The translations under genes and the position numbers were made by a program. From Oscillatoria sp. SIO1A7 (GTDB lineage: Bacteria; Cyanobacteriota; Cyanobacteriia; Cyanobacteriales; Laspinemataceae), in NCBI GenBank assembly GCA_010672965.1, contig JAAHFN010000003.1, positions 1-64,000 of the forward strand: 64,000 nt of DNA, given 5' to 3'. Below are positions 9,282 through 19,072 of this stretch, one piece after another. Under the pieces are notes generated by a model. That model had not been told where the DNA came from and searched no databases. It worked only from the letters and a program-made list of their open reading frames with translations. Each line of letters opens with the position of its first letter. Position 1 is the stretch's first letter.

Positions 9282-11747
9282 ATGAAATACTGCATTAATC
9301 CCAATTGCTCGGAACCCGAAAACCCTGATGGAGAGTTATTTTGCCTCTCTTGCAGCTCTCAATTGCTCCTGGCCGGACGCTATTGGGGGGTTAAATTGCT
9401 GCGGACGAGAACCATTGACGATGAAGGTCACGTTTGTTGGACCTTTGAGGCGTCCGAGCAGGGAGCCAGAAGAATTCTCAAAACTTTCCAAGGCAACGAC
9501 CCTTGGTTACTCTCCCGATTTCGGCGGGAAGCAGAAATCTTATGTCAATTGCGACATCCAGGACTCCCCCGCGTCGAGCCCGAGGGATTTTTCCGCTTTA
9601 CTCCCAAGGACAGTTCGGAAACACTCCACTGTCTGGTCATGGAACTGATAGATGGAATAAATTTACTCGAATGGCTGGAAAAGCGGGGAAATCGCCCCAT
9701 CGGCCAAGACGAAGAAAGAATAGCCCTCGACTGGTTGCAGCAACTGGCGGATATCTTGGCTCACGTTCACGATCGCGGCTTTTTCCATCGGGATGTCAAA
9801 CCGTCTAATATCATGCTTAGCTGTCGCGGACCTTTAGTATTGATTGACTTTGGCGAAGCCCGAGATCTAACCCCAGAAGACGTGACAACTGTTTATACTA
9901 AGGGTTACGCCGCACCGGAGCAATACAAAGGCGGAGCCGATCTGCGCTCGGATTGGTTTGGTTTGGGACGTACTTTCGTCCATCTGCTTACCGGCACAGA
10001 CCCCAACGAGCTTGTAGATCCCCAGACTGGGGCGCTAATCTGGCGAGACAAAACAACAGTATCGGAAGCATTACAAGACTTGGTTGACGAGTTGATGGCA
10101 CCGTCGCCAGACCATAGACCTGAAAATGGCCAACAGATTTTATCCCGTTTAGAAATAATCGGCAAAAGACTACCAAAACTTCCTGCCCCCGCACGGGTTC
10201 TAGAAGAGCCAGATAGTTCTGGAGCTGGGTCTTCTGGCAGCCCGTCGTCTGGCAGCCCGTCGTCTAGAGCTAGAAACGGGTCGTCTGGAGCGGGATCGAA
10301 AGCCCCAAATCGTCCGGGTGTTGCCCGGTCTGGGATAGCTGCAGCCGCCGCATTAGCACTCTTTGCCGGTGGAATCTATTATGCTGTCAATCGTCCCGAG
10401 CAAAAAAAAGAACCTGACAGCCCAGTAGAGCAGGTCGAGAACGTTATGGATAAGGCGATGGATAAGGATAGTTGTCCGACGCAGACGGAAGACAATTTGA
10501 GTTGTGGAGAAGAAATTTTACTGACCTCCCGCCTTAATCCATCGGCAAAAAAAGAAGGAGTAAAGGCATTTGCAAAGGGAAAGTACGACCGAGCTGCTGA
10601 ATTGCTGTATAAAGCTAGACAGAAAGACCCCTCAGACCCAGAGATCGCAATTTATCTCAATAATGCTCGCATAGCTAAGGAAGCAGCATATACGATCGCT
10701 GTGGTAGTTCCGATCGCCGACAGCACTTCATCGGCTGAAGAAGTTCTCCGGGGAGTCGCCCAAGCCCAAGATGAGATTAATAAAAATAACCAGGGCATAC
10801 GCCTGAGAGTGTTAATCGCCGATGACGGGAATGATAAGACCCAGGCCAAAAATATTGCCGATCGCATTGCAGTTGCTGCCAACGTTATTGCTACAATAGG
10901 TCATTTTTCTAGCAGCGTAACTGAGGCCGTAGCCGATAGATATAAAGAACGGGGATTAGTCTTGATTTCGCCCACCAGTACGTCGGTGTATCTCTCAGAA
11001 CTCGGCGAGAACAATCAATTTTTTTTCCGCACGGTACAGAGCGATCGCGTTACCGCTCAGGCATTAGTCGAATACCTCAAAAAAAATCAGCACGGCAAAG
11101 CTGCTGTATTTTATAATGCCGGGGCAGATTACAGTCTCTCACTGCGCAATGAATTCGGCAGTCGCTTTCGGGGCGAGCTTGAGGTAGCAGAAGAGTTTGA
11201 TTGGTATAGCCCTGCGTTCGATCTAAACACTTACTTGGGCTATATGAGGCAGTACGGGGATATAGCGATGGTTTTGCTTCCCGATAGCAGCACCCGGACC
11301 GCAGCTATAGAAGCGATTTCTCAAGCAAAATCGGAAGGCTATGCGATTGTAGGCGGAGATAGCCTTTATATTCCCGAGCTGAAAAGGGATATCGCAGAAA
11401 AAGTTGTAGTGGCTGTCCCCTGGGAGAGCGGCTGCCATAAAACTTCTGACTTTTATAAGGGAGCTGCGAAGCTATGGCAAACATTAGATATGAGTTGGCG
11501 CGCTGCCTTAGCTTATGATGCCGTTGCAGTTGTTACAGCCGCCCTGGAACAACAACCTCAAAGCCGATTTGAACTTCAGCAGACGCTCTTAGAGAAAGAT
11601 TTTCAAGCTAGCGGCGCTACCGGATTGATTGAGTTTGAAGATAATGGCGATCGCAGTAATGGGGCGATCGAATTGGTGCAAGTAACCAAGCAAAGCGATG
11701 AAAGTTATGATTTTCAGCCCATTCAATGTTCCCCAGCTAATAATTAG
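9282..11747 (+). CDS. Receptor Ser/Thr kinase with periplasmic amino-acid-binding-type sensor
   Basis: The protein has 821 residues. It starts with a zinc-ribbon-like segment (CINPNCSEPENPDGELFC..C), common in cyanobacterial kinases. The kinase domain spans residues about 30-290: RILKTF holds the ATP lysine, HRDVKPSNIML the catalytic D171, LIDFGEA the DFG motif and GYAAPEQY the activation-loop end. A Ser/Gly/Pro linker leads to a membrane helix near residues 350-368. The outer part has a short TPR-like stretch and then a Leu/Ile/Val-binding (type 1 periplasmic binding protein) domain from AYTIAVVVPIADS to the end. By inference it senses a small ligand outside and phosphorylates Ser/Thr inside. 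It diverges from the polyferredoxin gene. Candidate targets are that protein's repeated Thr motifs; this is untested. Confidence 0.85.
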   Translation: MKYCINPNCSEPENPDGELFCLSCSSQLLLAGRYWGVKLLRTRTIDDEGHVCWTFEASEQGARRILKTFQGNDPWLLSRFRREAEILCQLRHPGLPRVEPEGFFRFTPKDSSETLHCLVMELIDGINLLEWLEKRGNRPIGQDEERIALDWLQQLADILAHVHDRGFFHRDVKPSNIMLSCRGPLVLIDFGEARDLTPEDVTTVYTKGYAAPEQYKGGADLRSDWFGLGRTFVHLLTGTDPNELVDPQTGALIWRDKTTVSEALQDLVDELMAPSPDHRPENGQQILSRLEIIGKRLPKLPAPARVLEEPDSSGAGSSGSPSSGSPSSRARNGSSGAGSKAPNRPGVARSGIAAAAALALFAGGIYYAVNRPEQKKEPDSPVEQVENVMDKAMDKDSCPTQTEDNLSCGEEILLTSRLNPSAKKEGVKAFAKGKYDRAAELLYKARQKDPSDPEIAIYLNNARIAKEAAYTIAVVVPIADSTSSAEEVLRGVAQAQDEINKNNQGIRLRVLIADDGNDKTQAKNIADRIAVAANVIATIGHFSSSVTEAVADRYKERGLVLISPTSTSVYLSELGENNQFFFRTVQSDRVTAQALVEYLKKNQHGKAAVFYNAGADYSLSLRNEFGSRFRGELEVAEEFDWYSPAFDLNTYLGYMRQYGDIAMVLLPDSSTRTAAIEAISQAKSEGYAIVGGDSLYIPELKRDIAEKVVVAVPWESGCHKTSDFYKGAAKLWQTLDMSWRAALAYDAVAVVTAALEQQPQSRFELQQTLLEKDFQASGATGLIEFEDNGDRSNGAIELVQVTKQSDESYDFQPIQCSPANN

Positions 11748-11776
11748 GGTTTGCGCTCATAAATCTAAAAGGCCGG

Positions 11777-11872
11777 GGTGTGGGGAGAGGGTCACGTAGT
11801 CCGTGTGGGAAGTGTGGGTCACCTAGTCCGTGTGGGGAGTGTGGGTCACCTAGTCCGTGTGGGGAGAGGGAA
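11777..11872. repeat. About 27-bp tandem repeat
   Basis: GTCACCTAGTCCGTGTGGGG-type units follow one another three times with small changes, and a CCCACACTCCCC-rich stretch comes next. ORFs read through it on both strands but only mirror the repeat. Confidence 0.6.
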
Positions 11873-12028
11873 TAATTTTCAGCAGTCTTTCCCACACCTG
11901 CGACCCCTCCGACCCCTCCCACCCTTCCCCCTCTCCCCACACTCCCCGAGTTCCCCTCCTCGGAGGGGTTGGGGTGGGTCTCTCGTGTCCCCTGTTCTAC
12001 GGGAAAGATTTATTAGGGCGATTAAACT

Positions 12029-12166
12029 GATATTAAATCCGCTTAATTACCCATAAATTCCTTAGGGGCGGTGCCCCCGGGAGCGCCCCGGCCGCTTCAG
12101 ACCAACCGGGGCGCTCCCAGGGGCACCGCCCCTACAAACTGTGACTGTTTAACCGGATTTGATATG
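12029..12166. mobile_element. Family C inverted-repeat element (copy 2)
   Basis: The left end is GATATTAAATCCGCTTAA and the right end TTTAACCGGATTTGATAT. The core is a long GC palindrome (GGGGCGGTGCCCCCGGGAGC and its complement). It is non-coding and lies just upstream of the small monooxygenase gene. Confidence 0.75.
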
Positions 12167-12200
12167 ATTTGAAACTAAACCAACATCAGGAAGCAAAGCA

Positions 12201-12500
12201 ATGTCAGAAGAAAAAATTAGAGTTGTAGCCCGGGTCGCAGCACTACCGGATAAGGTAGAAGAAGTAAAATCGGTGCTGATGGGACTCATCGAACCAACGC
12301 GCCAAGAAGAAGGTTGCATTCAATACGAATTGCAGCAAAATCTGGCTAATCCCGCCGATTTTGTCTTCGTCGAGGAATGGGAGAGCGAGGCATCCCTCAA
12401 TACTCATCTCAATACGCTGCATTTGAAAGAGGCGGTCGATCGCATTAGCAGGCTAACGGCGGAGCCGCCAGAAATATCTCGCTATCGATTGCTAGCCTAA
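12201..12500 (+). CDS. Antibiotic biosynthesis monooxygenase (ABM/YgiN-like) domain protein
   Basis: The protein has 99 residues and consists of a single ferredoxin-like ABM fold. It contains VVARVAALPDKVEEVKSVL, EEGCIQYELQQNL and FVFVEEWESEASLNTHLNT, which are typical of the YgiN/quinol-monooxygenase group. Such proteins oxidise small aromatics or quinols without a cofactor, but the substrate here cannot be told. The start is supported by an AGGAAG 12 bases upstream. It is a single gene flanked by repeat elements. Confidence 0.85.
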   Translation: MSEEKIRVVARVAALPDKVEEVKSVLMGLIEPTRQEEGCIQYELQQNLANPADFVFVEEWESEASLNTHLNTLHLKEAVDRISRLTAEPPEISRYRLLA

Positions 12501-12735
12501 TTTTAGGTAATTTTAGGGTATCGAGGCTGTCGGGTCTGTCGAGAAGATGGTTCGGGAATTTTATATCAAATCCGATTAGGTTATTTCTGGGAAAGAAAGT
12601 ACCGCTCGTTGGGAGGCGACGAGGTTATTCTACTTCCCCTCCTGGGAGAGGCTGGGGTGGGTATGACTTGCGGAACTCACCCACACCGCCCGCTCTTTGG
12701 GGAATCGGAAGCGATGTTCTATCGGTATCTTTATT

Positions 12736-12826
12736 AGGACTTACGCATTAACGCTATTGACGGGGCAACCACGGGGGGATTGCCCCTACAAAACACCACA
12801 CCTGGATATTTTTTTGCGTAAGTCCT
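12736..12826. mobile_element. Family D inverted-repeat element (copy 3)
   Basis: It begins AGGACTTACGCATTAACG and ends TTTTTTTGCGTAAGTCCT, with GATTGCCCCTACAAAA inside as in copy 1. A family C element starts five bases further on. Confidence 0.8.
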
Positions 12827-12830
12827 ATTT

Positions 12831-12966
12831 ATATCAAATCCGGTTAACTACACATAAATCCCGTAGGGGCGGTGCCCCGGGGAGCGCCCCGGCCGCCTCG
12901 GTTGGTCTGGGGCGCTCCCCGGGGCACCGCCCCTACAAACTGTGACTGTTTAAGCGGATTTGATAT
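12831..12966. mobile_element. Family C inverted-repeat element (copy 3)
   Basis: This is the best complete copy. The ends are ATATCAAATCCGGTTAA and TTTAAGCGGATTTGATAT, around a GGGGCGGTGCCCCGGGGAGC palindromic core. The whole 136 bp could fold into one hairpin. Confidence 0.8.
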
Positions 12967-13091
12967 TATTATCAGAAATAACCTTAATCGCCCTAAAAAG
13001 TTAAGTCTCCCGTAGGACTCCGTAGGACTTTCCTTCCGAAAAGTTTCTACCTGGCATGGCGGACAGGCGAGACGCCTGTCCTACGGGGGAT

Positions 13092-13170
13092 TGCCCACAG
13101 TTCCCACAGTTCTCACAGTTCCCACAGTTCCCACAGTTCCCACAGTTCCCACAGTTCCCACAGTTCCCAC
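13092..13170. repeat. CCCACAGTT 9-bp tandem array
   Basis: About nine copies of CCCACAGTT end five bases before the stop codon of the histidine kinase gene (minus strand). The array therefore lies in that gene's 3' untranslated region. Confidence 0.8.
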
Positions 13171-13174
13171 ACTC

Positions 13175-16100
13175 TTATTCCTTCAAGGGTAGAGTTACTG
13201 TAAAAGTTGTGCCGAGGCCAACTTTGCTTTCTACTGCAATCTTGCCCCCGTGGATATCTAAGGCATTTTTGACAATCGCCAATCCCAAACCAGTACCGGG
13301 TATATTGCCGACATTTTTGCCTCGATAGAATCTATTAAATAATCGAGGCAAGTCTTCTGGCTCTATGCCAATACCCTGGTCTTGAATTCGGAAGCAGACT
13401 CCTTGGGGATTGGGAATCAACTCAAACTTTACCGTCTCTCCGCCGGGGGAATACTCGATCGCATTTAACAGCAAGTTGATCAGAATTTGCCGCAACAGCT
13501 TTTCATCTACCAGGGCTTCTGTGAGGATAGCTTCTGGGTTTTTATTATCGGCAGTAGAGCGATCGGCCACCGAGAAACCTTGACAAATAAAATCTATCTG
13601 CGGTGCCGAGGAGTATATTCCTTTCACCTGTTTGACAAGAGAGCGGCAAAAATCTAGCAAATTTATTGGTTTTGGCTGGAACTCCATTCCTACTGATTCG
13701 GCCTGTCCCATTACCAGAATCTCTTCTAGCATAGTGGTCAAATGGATTGCCGCAGTTTGAATTCGCTCTATATGGGAAAAACTTTTCTGGGCATTCTCCT
13801 CCTCCACATAAAACTCCAATAGATCGGCTGAGGATAGGATAGTCGCCAGAGGCGTGCGGAACTCGTGGGAAGCAGTGGTGATAAAACGGGTTTTTAGCTC
13901 GCTGAGTTCTCGTTCTTGTTCCAGAGCCTTATGGATTTCTTGCGTAGCTTGCTTGCGATCGGTGATATCAGCGACAATCCCGGTGCGGCGATAGATATTT
14001 CCTAGTTCGTCACGAATGGGAAAAATCCGCTCCCCAACCCAACGCACGACTCCATCGGGTCGCACGATTCGATATTCCCGAGAAATCTCGTCGGGCAATT
14101 GTTCGGGCAGTTGGTCGTTTTTGCCAAGGGGAGCGACTATGCGATCGCGATCGGCAGGATGAATGCTATCGGGCAACCAGATAGAGTTTTCATAAGCGCT
14201 ATAGCAAGATCGTCCCCAGATTTTCTCATAAGCAGGACTGACATACAGCAACTCGCTAAGATCTGCCGAGGCCACCCAAAAAATCTCTTGGATATTTTCG
14301 GTAATTTGGCGAAACCGCTGTTCCGATTCTCGCAAAGCCTCCTGGGCTAGATGGCGCTCCGTGATGTCGCGCTGAACGCCAAAGTGACCGATAAGATTGC
14401 CTTCATCGTTATAAAGGCAAATATATTCCCCTTCAATCCAAATCGGCGTTCCATCCAGCCGACGACCGCTTGTTTCTAAGGTTAATCTGCCTTTATCAAA
14501 AAAGCGCCGCCACACTTGTTTGCCATAGGTTAGGTCATGTGCAAAAAAATGTTTTGGGGTCAGACCGATAAACTCCTCGCGGGTGGCGCCATACTGAGTA
14601 AGCATGGCATCATTAACCTTGGTAATGCGCTGGTGGGAAAATACATATTCGAGAATTTTGTCTTTATCCACTGTCTCGTCCCAGCGCACCGGGGAATCGA
14701 GCATCATAAAAAAGAAGCCTTCGAGGGACTGGGAGAAAAATAGCTCTAGCTGGTTTTGGCTTTCTCGCAGGGCTACTGACGCTGCTTTGCGATCGCTAAT
14801 ATCTCTTCCTACTACCTGAAGTTCTTGGGGAATGCCCCGCTCGTCTCGGATAGTATAGCTTTCCCAGGCAATCCAGCGCCAACCTGAAGGAGTTAACATC
14901 CTCAGCTCTACGCTAGAGCGTGCCTGGGGTTCCCCCTGTCCTTGCATAAATTCTAGAGTTGCGGGTAAATCGTTTGGATGTACCAAGGAGGTGAAACTTC
15001 GGCCTATCGGCTCTTGGCGATCGCAGCCTAATTTCTGGCAGCAGGCATCGTTGACAAAAGTCAACTTTCCTTCTAAATCTACCCGCACGATTAACTCTTG
15101 CTGCGACTCAATAATACCTCGATATCTTTCTTTGCTAGTTCTCAGGGCTATTTGCGTTTTTTTTCGCTCTGTAATATCCAGTTTTGTCACCCATATTCGC
15201 TGCAATACCCCGTCTTCAACAATACCGACTAAGTGATTTAAAAAGTATTGATAATTCCCCGACTTATCCAATTCCTTAGATTCCAGATTGCTCAGGCGAT
15301 ATCCAGAACGAATCAAAGTTCGAGTTCCATCGATATTGTGAATCTGGTTCGGCGGCTCTAGCTCGCTAATTTTTTTCCCAACCATTCCCGCGCCGGAAGC
15401 CAAGCCATACACCCGAGCCATAACATCGTTGCACTCAGCAATATGGCTAGTTTTGACTATTTCCTGCACTATCTCCTCTTCCGGTCGCTCTATAGATATA
15501 GGTCTATCGAATTCTAGGCAGTAAATAGCTTCTGAAATGCTATTCACAAAAGCTCTGTAGCGTTCTTCACTTTTTTTCAGAGCTTCTTCAGCAGCAACCC
15601 GAGCCGTTATATCTCTAATCGTACCTACTACAAATTTTTTGCCGCTGGCATCTACAAATAGCGATTTTTTCGTAGATATTACATGACCCCTTCCATTAGC
15701 ATCGGTAATATTTGCCTCGCTTTCCGTGCAATTCCCACTTGCCAGGACTATTTCATCGGTTTTTCTAAAATTATCCGCTATTTCTGGGGAAAATATTTCA
15801 TAGTCGCTTTTGCCAATTAAATTATCCCGACTCTGACCGAGTAACTGGCAGCTCGCCTCATTTAATATAATATACTTATGGAGTTCGTCCTTGACAAAAA
15901 TAGGATCGGGATTGGTATTTATGATATGCTGCCAAAACTGTTCTGAATCTTTAAGGTTGCTCTCTTTATCTTTGCGTTCGGTCGTGTCGCGGGCAACGAC
16001 CATAGCCTCGTTTTCTGACATCGGGGAAATCTTCGCCTCTAACCAAACCTCATTACCTCCGACGGGCAGACTGTATTCTATTTTAACCGGTTCCTTGCTA

Positions 16101-16537
16101 TCTAAAGCCCCTCGAATCTTACCGATAAAAAATTGATCTCGATCTTTTGTAAAAACCTCTGATATACTTTTCCCCAGGAATTGAGCGGGGGGTTTGTACC
16201 TTTCTGTTGCGATCGGGGCGATTTTAATATATCGTCCCTCGCGATTGAGAACCAAAACCACATCGGTCATAGTTGCAAACAGCGATCGCAATTCTGCTTC
16301 TGCTTTTTTGCAGTTCGCTATTTCTGTTGGCACGCAAACGCAAATTGCTCCTCCAGCTTTTCCCCAGTTATCTGTCAGGGGTGAATACTCCCATTCATGC
16401 AATCTATCGTTTATTTCTGTAGGATCCCCAACCAAAGGAAAATCATACATGGCTTTTATATTTTGATTTGTTAAATTTTCTCTTTTGCTATCGCATCTCG
16501 AATCTCTGGGGTAGGGAAAATTTTTAAAGGTTGCCAT
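13175..16537 (-). CDS. Multi-PAS sensor histidine kinase
   Basis: The protein has 1120 residues and no visible membrane helix, so it is probably a cytoplasmic sensor. About six PAS/PAC units run from residue 75 to 860; the recurring junctions ITERK, ISDRK, ITERH and ITDRK mark the PAC ends. The kinase core follows. The H-box is TTASHEFRTPLATIL, the N-box NLLLNAIEYSP, and the G-boxes are DQGIGIEPEDLPRLF and GTGLGLAIVK. There is no receiver domain and no response regulator next door, so the partner is elsewhere. I cannot say which PAS domains bind a ligand. The ATG at 16537 has no obvious ribosome site, so the first 30 residues are uncertain. Confidence 0.9.
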   Translation of the reverse strand: MATFKNFPYPRDSRCDSKRENLTNQNIKAMYDFPLVGDPTEINDRLHEWEYSPLTDNWGKAGGAICVCVPTEIANCKKAEAELRSLFATMTDVVLVLNREGRYIKIAPIATERYKPPAQFLGKSISEVFTKDRDQFFIGKIRGALDSKEPVKIEYSLPVGGNEVWLEAKISPMSENEAMVVARDTTERKDKESNLKDSEQFWQHIINTNPDPIFVKDELHKYIILNEASCQLLGQSRDNLIGKSDYEIFSPEIADNFRKTDEIVLASGNCTESEANITDANGRGHVISTKKSLFVDASGKKFVVGTIRDITARVAAEEALKKSEERYRAFVNSISEAIYCLEFDRPISIERPEEEIVQEIVKTSHIAECNDVMARVYGLASGAGMVGKKISELEPPNQIHNIDGTRTLIRSGYRLSNLESKELDKSGNYQYFLNHLVGIVEDGVLQRIWVTKLDITERKKTQIALRTSKERYRGIIESQQELIVRVDLEGKLTFVNDACCQKLGCDRQEPIGRSFTSLVHPNDLPATLEFMQGQGEPQARSSVELRMLTPSGWRWIAWESYTIRDERGIPQELQVVGRDISDRKAASVALRESQNQLELFFSQSLEGFFFMMLDSPVRWDETVDKDKILEYVFSHQRITKVNDAMLTQYGATREEFIGLTPKHFFAHDLTYGKQVWRRFFDKGRLTLETSGRRLDGTPIWIEGEYICLYNDEGNLIGHFGVQRDITERHLAQEALRESEQRFRQITENIQEIFWVASADLSELLYVSPAYEKIWGRSCYSAYENSIWLPDSIHPADRDRIVAPLGKNDQLPEQLPDEISREYRIVRPDGVVRWVGERIFPIRDELGNIYRRTGIVADITDRKQATQEIHKALEQERELSELKTRFITTASHEFRTPLATILSSADLLEFYVEEENAQKSFSHIERIQTAAIHLTTMLEEILVMGQAESVGMEFQPKPINLLDFCRSLVKQVKGIYSSAPQIDFICQGFSVADRSTADNKNPEAILTEALVDEKLLRQILINLLLNAIEYSPGGETVKFELIPNPQGVCFRIQDQGIGIEPEDLPRLFNRFYRGKNVGNIPGTGLGLAIVKNALDIHGGKIAVESKVGLGTTFTVTLPLKE

Positions 16538-17617
16538 TTCCCAGGATTATTTTCCCTTCTGCGCTCTTTATTGTGCCTTGCGTAGTTATAAAACTGTTAA
16601 ATAAATCTTCCTTTGCGTGACTTGCCTCCTCCTATAGAATTTACAATTAGTTTCTTTATCTAGTGCTAACTTTTTGAACTATTTCAATTTTATCATTCGC
16701 CCGGGCATAAAACATCAGTATAATCTATTAATCTTTTATCCGTGTTTATACTTAATTAAGGCAGTGCAAATACGGTATCAAGCCTGGAAATCTATAAGTT
16801 TCATCGATGCGATCGCTTTCAAGCCCGGAAACCTAGAAGTGATTTTTAGCAACCGGATTGCACTATAAAAAATAATCAAATAAATCTTAAGATAAATTTA
16901 TCTAGATCGATACATTAATTGTTGATATTAACATAATATATTAATTATAAGTATATTCTATTTTTTGAATAAATCTTAAAATTATGCTTTTAAATCAGCT
17001 TAATGGTTTATTTTGAATCAATATTTTATTACATAAAACAGTAAATATATTAAATTAGCTTTATATAATTTAAAATTATCTATCCTATGAATGCCAAAAT
17101 AGCGAGGTATCAATTGCATCGTTAATTGTTAATTTTGCATATAGAAAAATACAAGAGTTTATTGATATGTTTAGACTAGATATGACTGTTAATTTATAAA
17201 ATTTTTCTTAATAAAAAAGACTGCTTTTTTTGAGTTATATTTGTAGCTTTAATATGCGCTTTTGGCTTCGGTGAGGTTTTATAGAACTAAAGAGCTTATA
17301 TAAAAAAAAAGCACCAATCTAACGCGCTCCTTTGTAAATTTTTAAGGGAGCATTTCAATGGATGTAATACGATAGAAAAGCAATCTAGGGAGCGGATCCT
17401 AATTTGGGGCCGCTAGCTACTTTGCGATCGCACTCGTTGAAACGCTTCCATTTTTAATGAGCTAGATCTTTCTCGTTATGGAGTAGGGATTGACGTAGGA
17501 CCAATTAAAATCGGCAAAGAACTTACCCGATCGCTCCAGATAGATCGCCCCAGAAAGCCCCCCATAAATTACAATCTAATCAGAAAATTGAAAACTGCTT
17601 GTTTGCTGGAAACGCTT
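16538..17617. other. AT-rich non-coding gap upstream of petN
   Basis: This is 1.1 kb with no gene I can support. From about 16860 to 17340 the sequence is strikingly AT-rich (long A/T runs such as AATATATTAATTATAAGTAT) compared with its surroundings. The last 170 bases return to normal composition and hold the petN leader. One open frame there (about 17460-17617) runs in phase into petN but has no start codon. Confidence 0.5.
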
Positions 17618-17707
17618 ATGGATATTCTCACCCTCGGTTGGTCGTCCCTCCTAGTCGTGTTCACCTTTTCGATCTCCTTAGTTGTCTGGGGTCGCAACGG
17701 CTTCTAG
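17618..17707 (+). CDS. petN: Cytochrome b6f complex subunit VIII (PetN)
   Basis: The protein has 29 residues: [18 protein letters not shown] followed by [11 protein letters not shown]. This matches PetN over its full length (family: [27 protein letters not shown]). It is one membrane helix of the cytochrome b6f complex in the thylakoid, needed for complex assembly in photosynthetic electron flow. The gene stands alone, as is common for petN. Confidence 0.95.
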   Translation: MDILTLGWSSLLVVFTFSISLVVWGRNGF

Positions 17708-17803
17708 ATTTTAGTGGCATGGCCCCATCAAGGAGTTAATAGTTAGGAATTAATAATCGTTAATTCCTAACATCCCCCTGTCTCTATTACAAAAATTTGG
17801 TAA

Positions 17804-18370
17804 ATGTCTGCAAAAAAAATCTTAATGCTAGTTGGCGATTTCGTAGAAGACTACGAAGTGATGGTGCCATTTCAAGCTCTGCAAATGGTGGGCCACGCGG
17901 TTAGTGCTGTATGCCCGCAGAAAAAGGCAGGCCAGACAGTTCGTACCGCAATCCATGACTTTGAAGGAGACCAGACTTACAGCGAAAAGCCAGGTCACAA
18001 TTTCCCTCTCAATGCCACTTTTGATGAAGTATCTCCTGAAGACTTCGATGCTCTTGTCGTCCCAGGCGGTCGAGCGCCGGAATATCTTCGCCTCGATCCG
18101 AAAGTTCTGGAAATTGTCCGCCACTTCGATAGCACCAAAAAGCCCATCGCTGCTATATGCCACGGCTTGCAACTGTTGGCAGCGGCAGGAGTCCTCAAGG
18201 GAAAGCGCTGCACCGCTTATCCGGCTTGCGGTCCCGAGGTGACCCTAGCTGGCGGCGACTATATTTCGGTTGATGTAGATAAGGCGATCGTTGATGGCAA
18301 TCTGGTTACCGCACCAGCATGGCCAGCTCATCCGGTTTGGCTGGCTCAGTTCCTGAAAGTTTTGGGGTAA
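17804..18370 (+). CDS. DJ-1/PfpI family protein
   Basis: The protein has 188 residues. It contains [20 protein letters not shown] at the start and the nucleophile elbow [14 protein letters not shown], with a conserved Cys followed by His. [11 protein letters not shown] supplies the partner loop and [10 protein letters not shown] lies near the end. Family members act as deglycase/chaperone- or protease-like stress proteins; the exact activity cannot be read from sequence. The length is typical. The gene begins 97 bases after petN and the DUF167 gene follows 101 bases later. Confidence 0.9.
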   Translation: MSAKKILMLVGDFVEDYEVMVPFQALQMVGHAVSAVCPQKKAGQTVRTAIHDFEGDQTYSEKPGHNFPLNATFDEVSPEDFDALVVPGGRAPEYLRLDPKVLEIVRHFDSTKKPIAAICHGLQLLAAAGVLKGKRCTAYPACGPEVTLAGGDYISVDVDKAIVDGNLVTAPAWPAHPVWLAQFLKVLG

Positions 18371-18471
18371 ACTCGCCTCGCCAGACCAGTGCAAACTCAG
18401 AAGGCAGCATTCGAGAGGAAACGAGAAAGCTCTCAAGCGGCCAAGGAGCGCCTCTAGCAATTACCGAAACC

Positions 18472-18693
18472 ATGCCCGTTCTACAAATAAAAGTTAAACC
18501 AAATTCCCAGCAGCAAAGCATTACCGAAGAATCGGACGGTACTCTGACAGTCCGTCTCAAGTCGCCTCCGGTGGATGGCAAGGCGAATCAGGAGTTGATT
18601 AAGCTCTTGGCCAAAAAACTAGACCTGCCCAAATCTCAAATTAGAATTAAATCTGGACTTGGCTCGCGCTCTAAGCTTATTGAGTGGTTTTGA
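18472..18693 (+). CDS. DUF167 (YggU-family) protein
   Basis: The protein has 73 residues starting at [14 protein letters not shown]. The family signature [21 protein letters not shown] is followed by a region containing [16 protein letters not shown]. The frame is open further upstream, but this ATG gives the normal family N-terminus. The function of this small conserved family is not established. Confidence 0.88.
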   Translation: MPVLQIKVKPNSQQQSITEESDGTLTVRLKSPPVDGKANQELIKLLAKKLDLPKSQIRIKSGLGSRSKLIEWF

Positions 18694-18818
18694 GTAAGGA
18701 CCCAATCTCTGGCTCCGAGCTTTTCTCTACAAAAGTTTTTTCCTGGTTCTGTAATACCCCTGTAGCACAATGTAGTTATAGAAGACTGACATTGATAAAG
18801 ACACTCAGGAGGCGGATA

Positions 18819-18998
18819 ATGAACGGGCAATCCCCAAAATCTCCTCAAGTTAAAGATCGGCTAGACGGATTTAACGAGGTTTCCAACCAACTCGGCCGTG
18901 CCTTTGCGGTTTACTTCACTTGGCTCTCTGTTGGTTTGCTAGATAGAAAAGAAGAAAAGCCAGCAAGGGACCCGCTTTGCGATCGCTCTTGCTCTTAA
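18819..18998 (+). CDS. Small hypothetical protein
   Basis: The protein has 59 residues (MNGQSPKSPQVKDRLDGFNE...). A strong ribosome site (CAGGAGG) lies 8 bases before the ATG. The middle (LGRAFAVYFTWLSVGLLD) is moderately hydrophobic. The last residues read into a HIP1 site and may be repeat-derived. I do not recognise the family. The start signal makes translation likely. Confidence 0.5.
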   Translation: MNGQSPKSPQVKDRLDGFNEVSNQLGRAFAVYFTWLSVGLLDRKEEKPARDPLCDRSCS

Positions 18999-19072
18999 GG
19001 AGGTTTCTGGGAATCTGTACTATTTTCAGGTGAACTCACCACAAGAGTTTCAGCCGTCTCGCATATATTTAT

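Noticed and set aside
17460-17617. Open frame running in phase into petN ([19 protein letters not shown])
   Set aside because: It looks somewhat protein-like but has no start codon after the upstream stop, and PetN is complete without it. It may be a decayed gene end; too weak to call.
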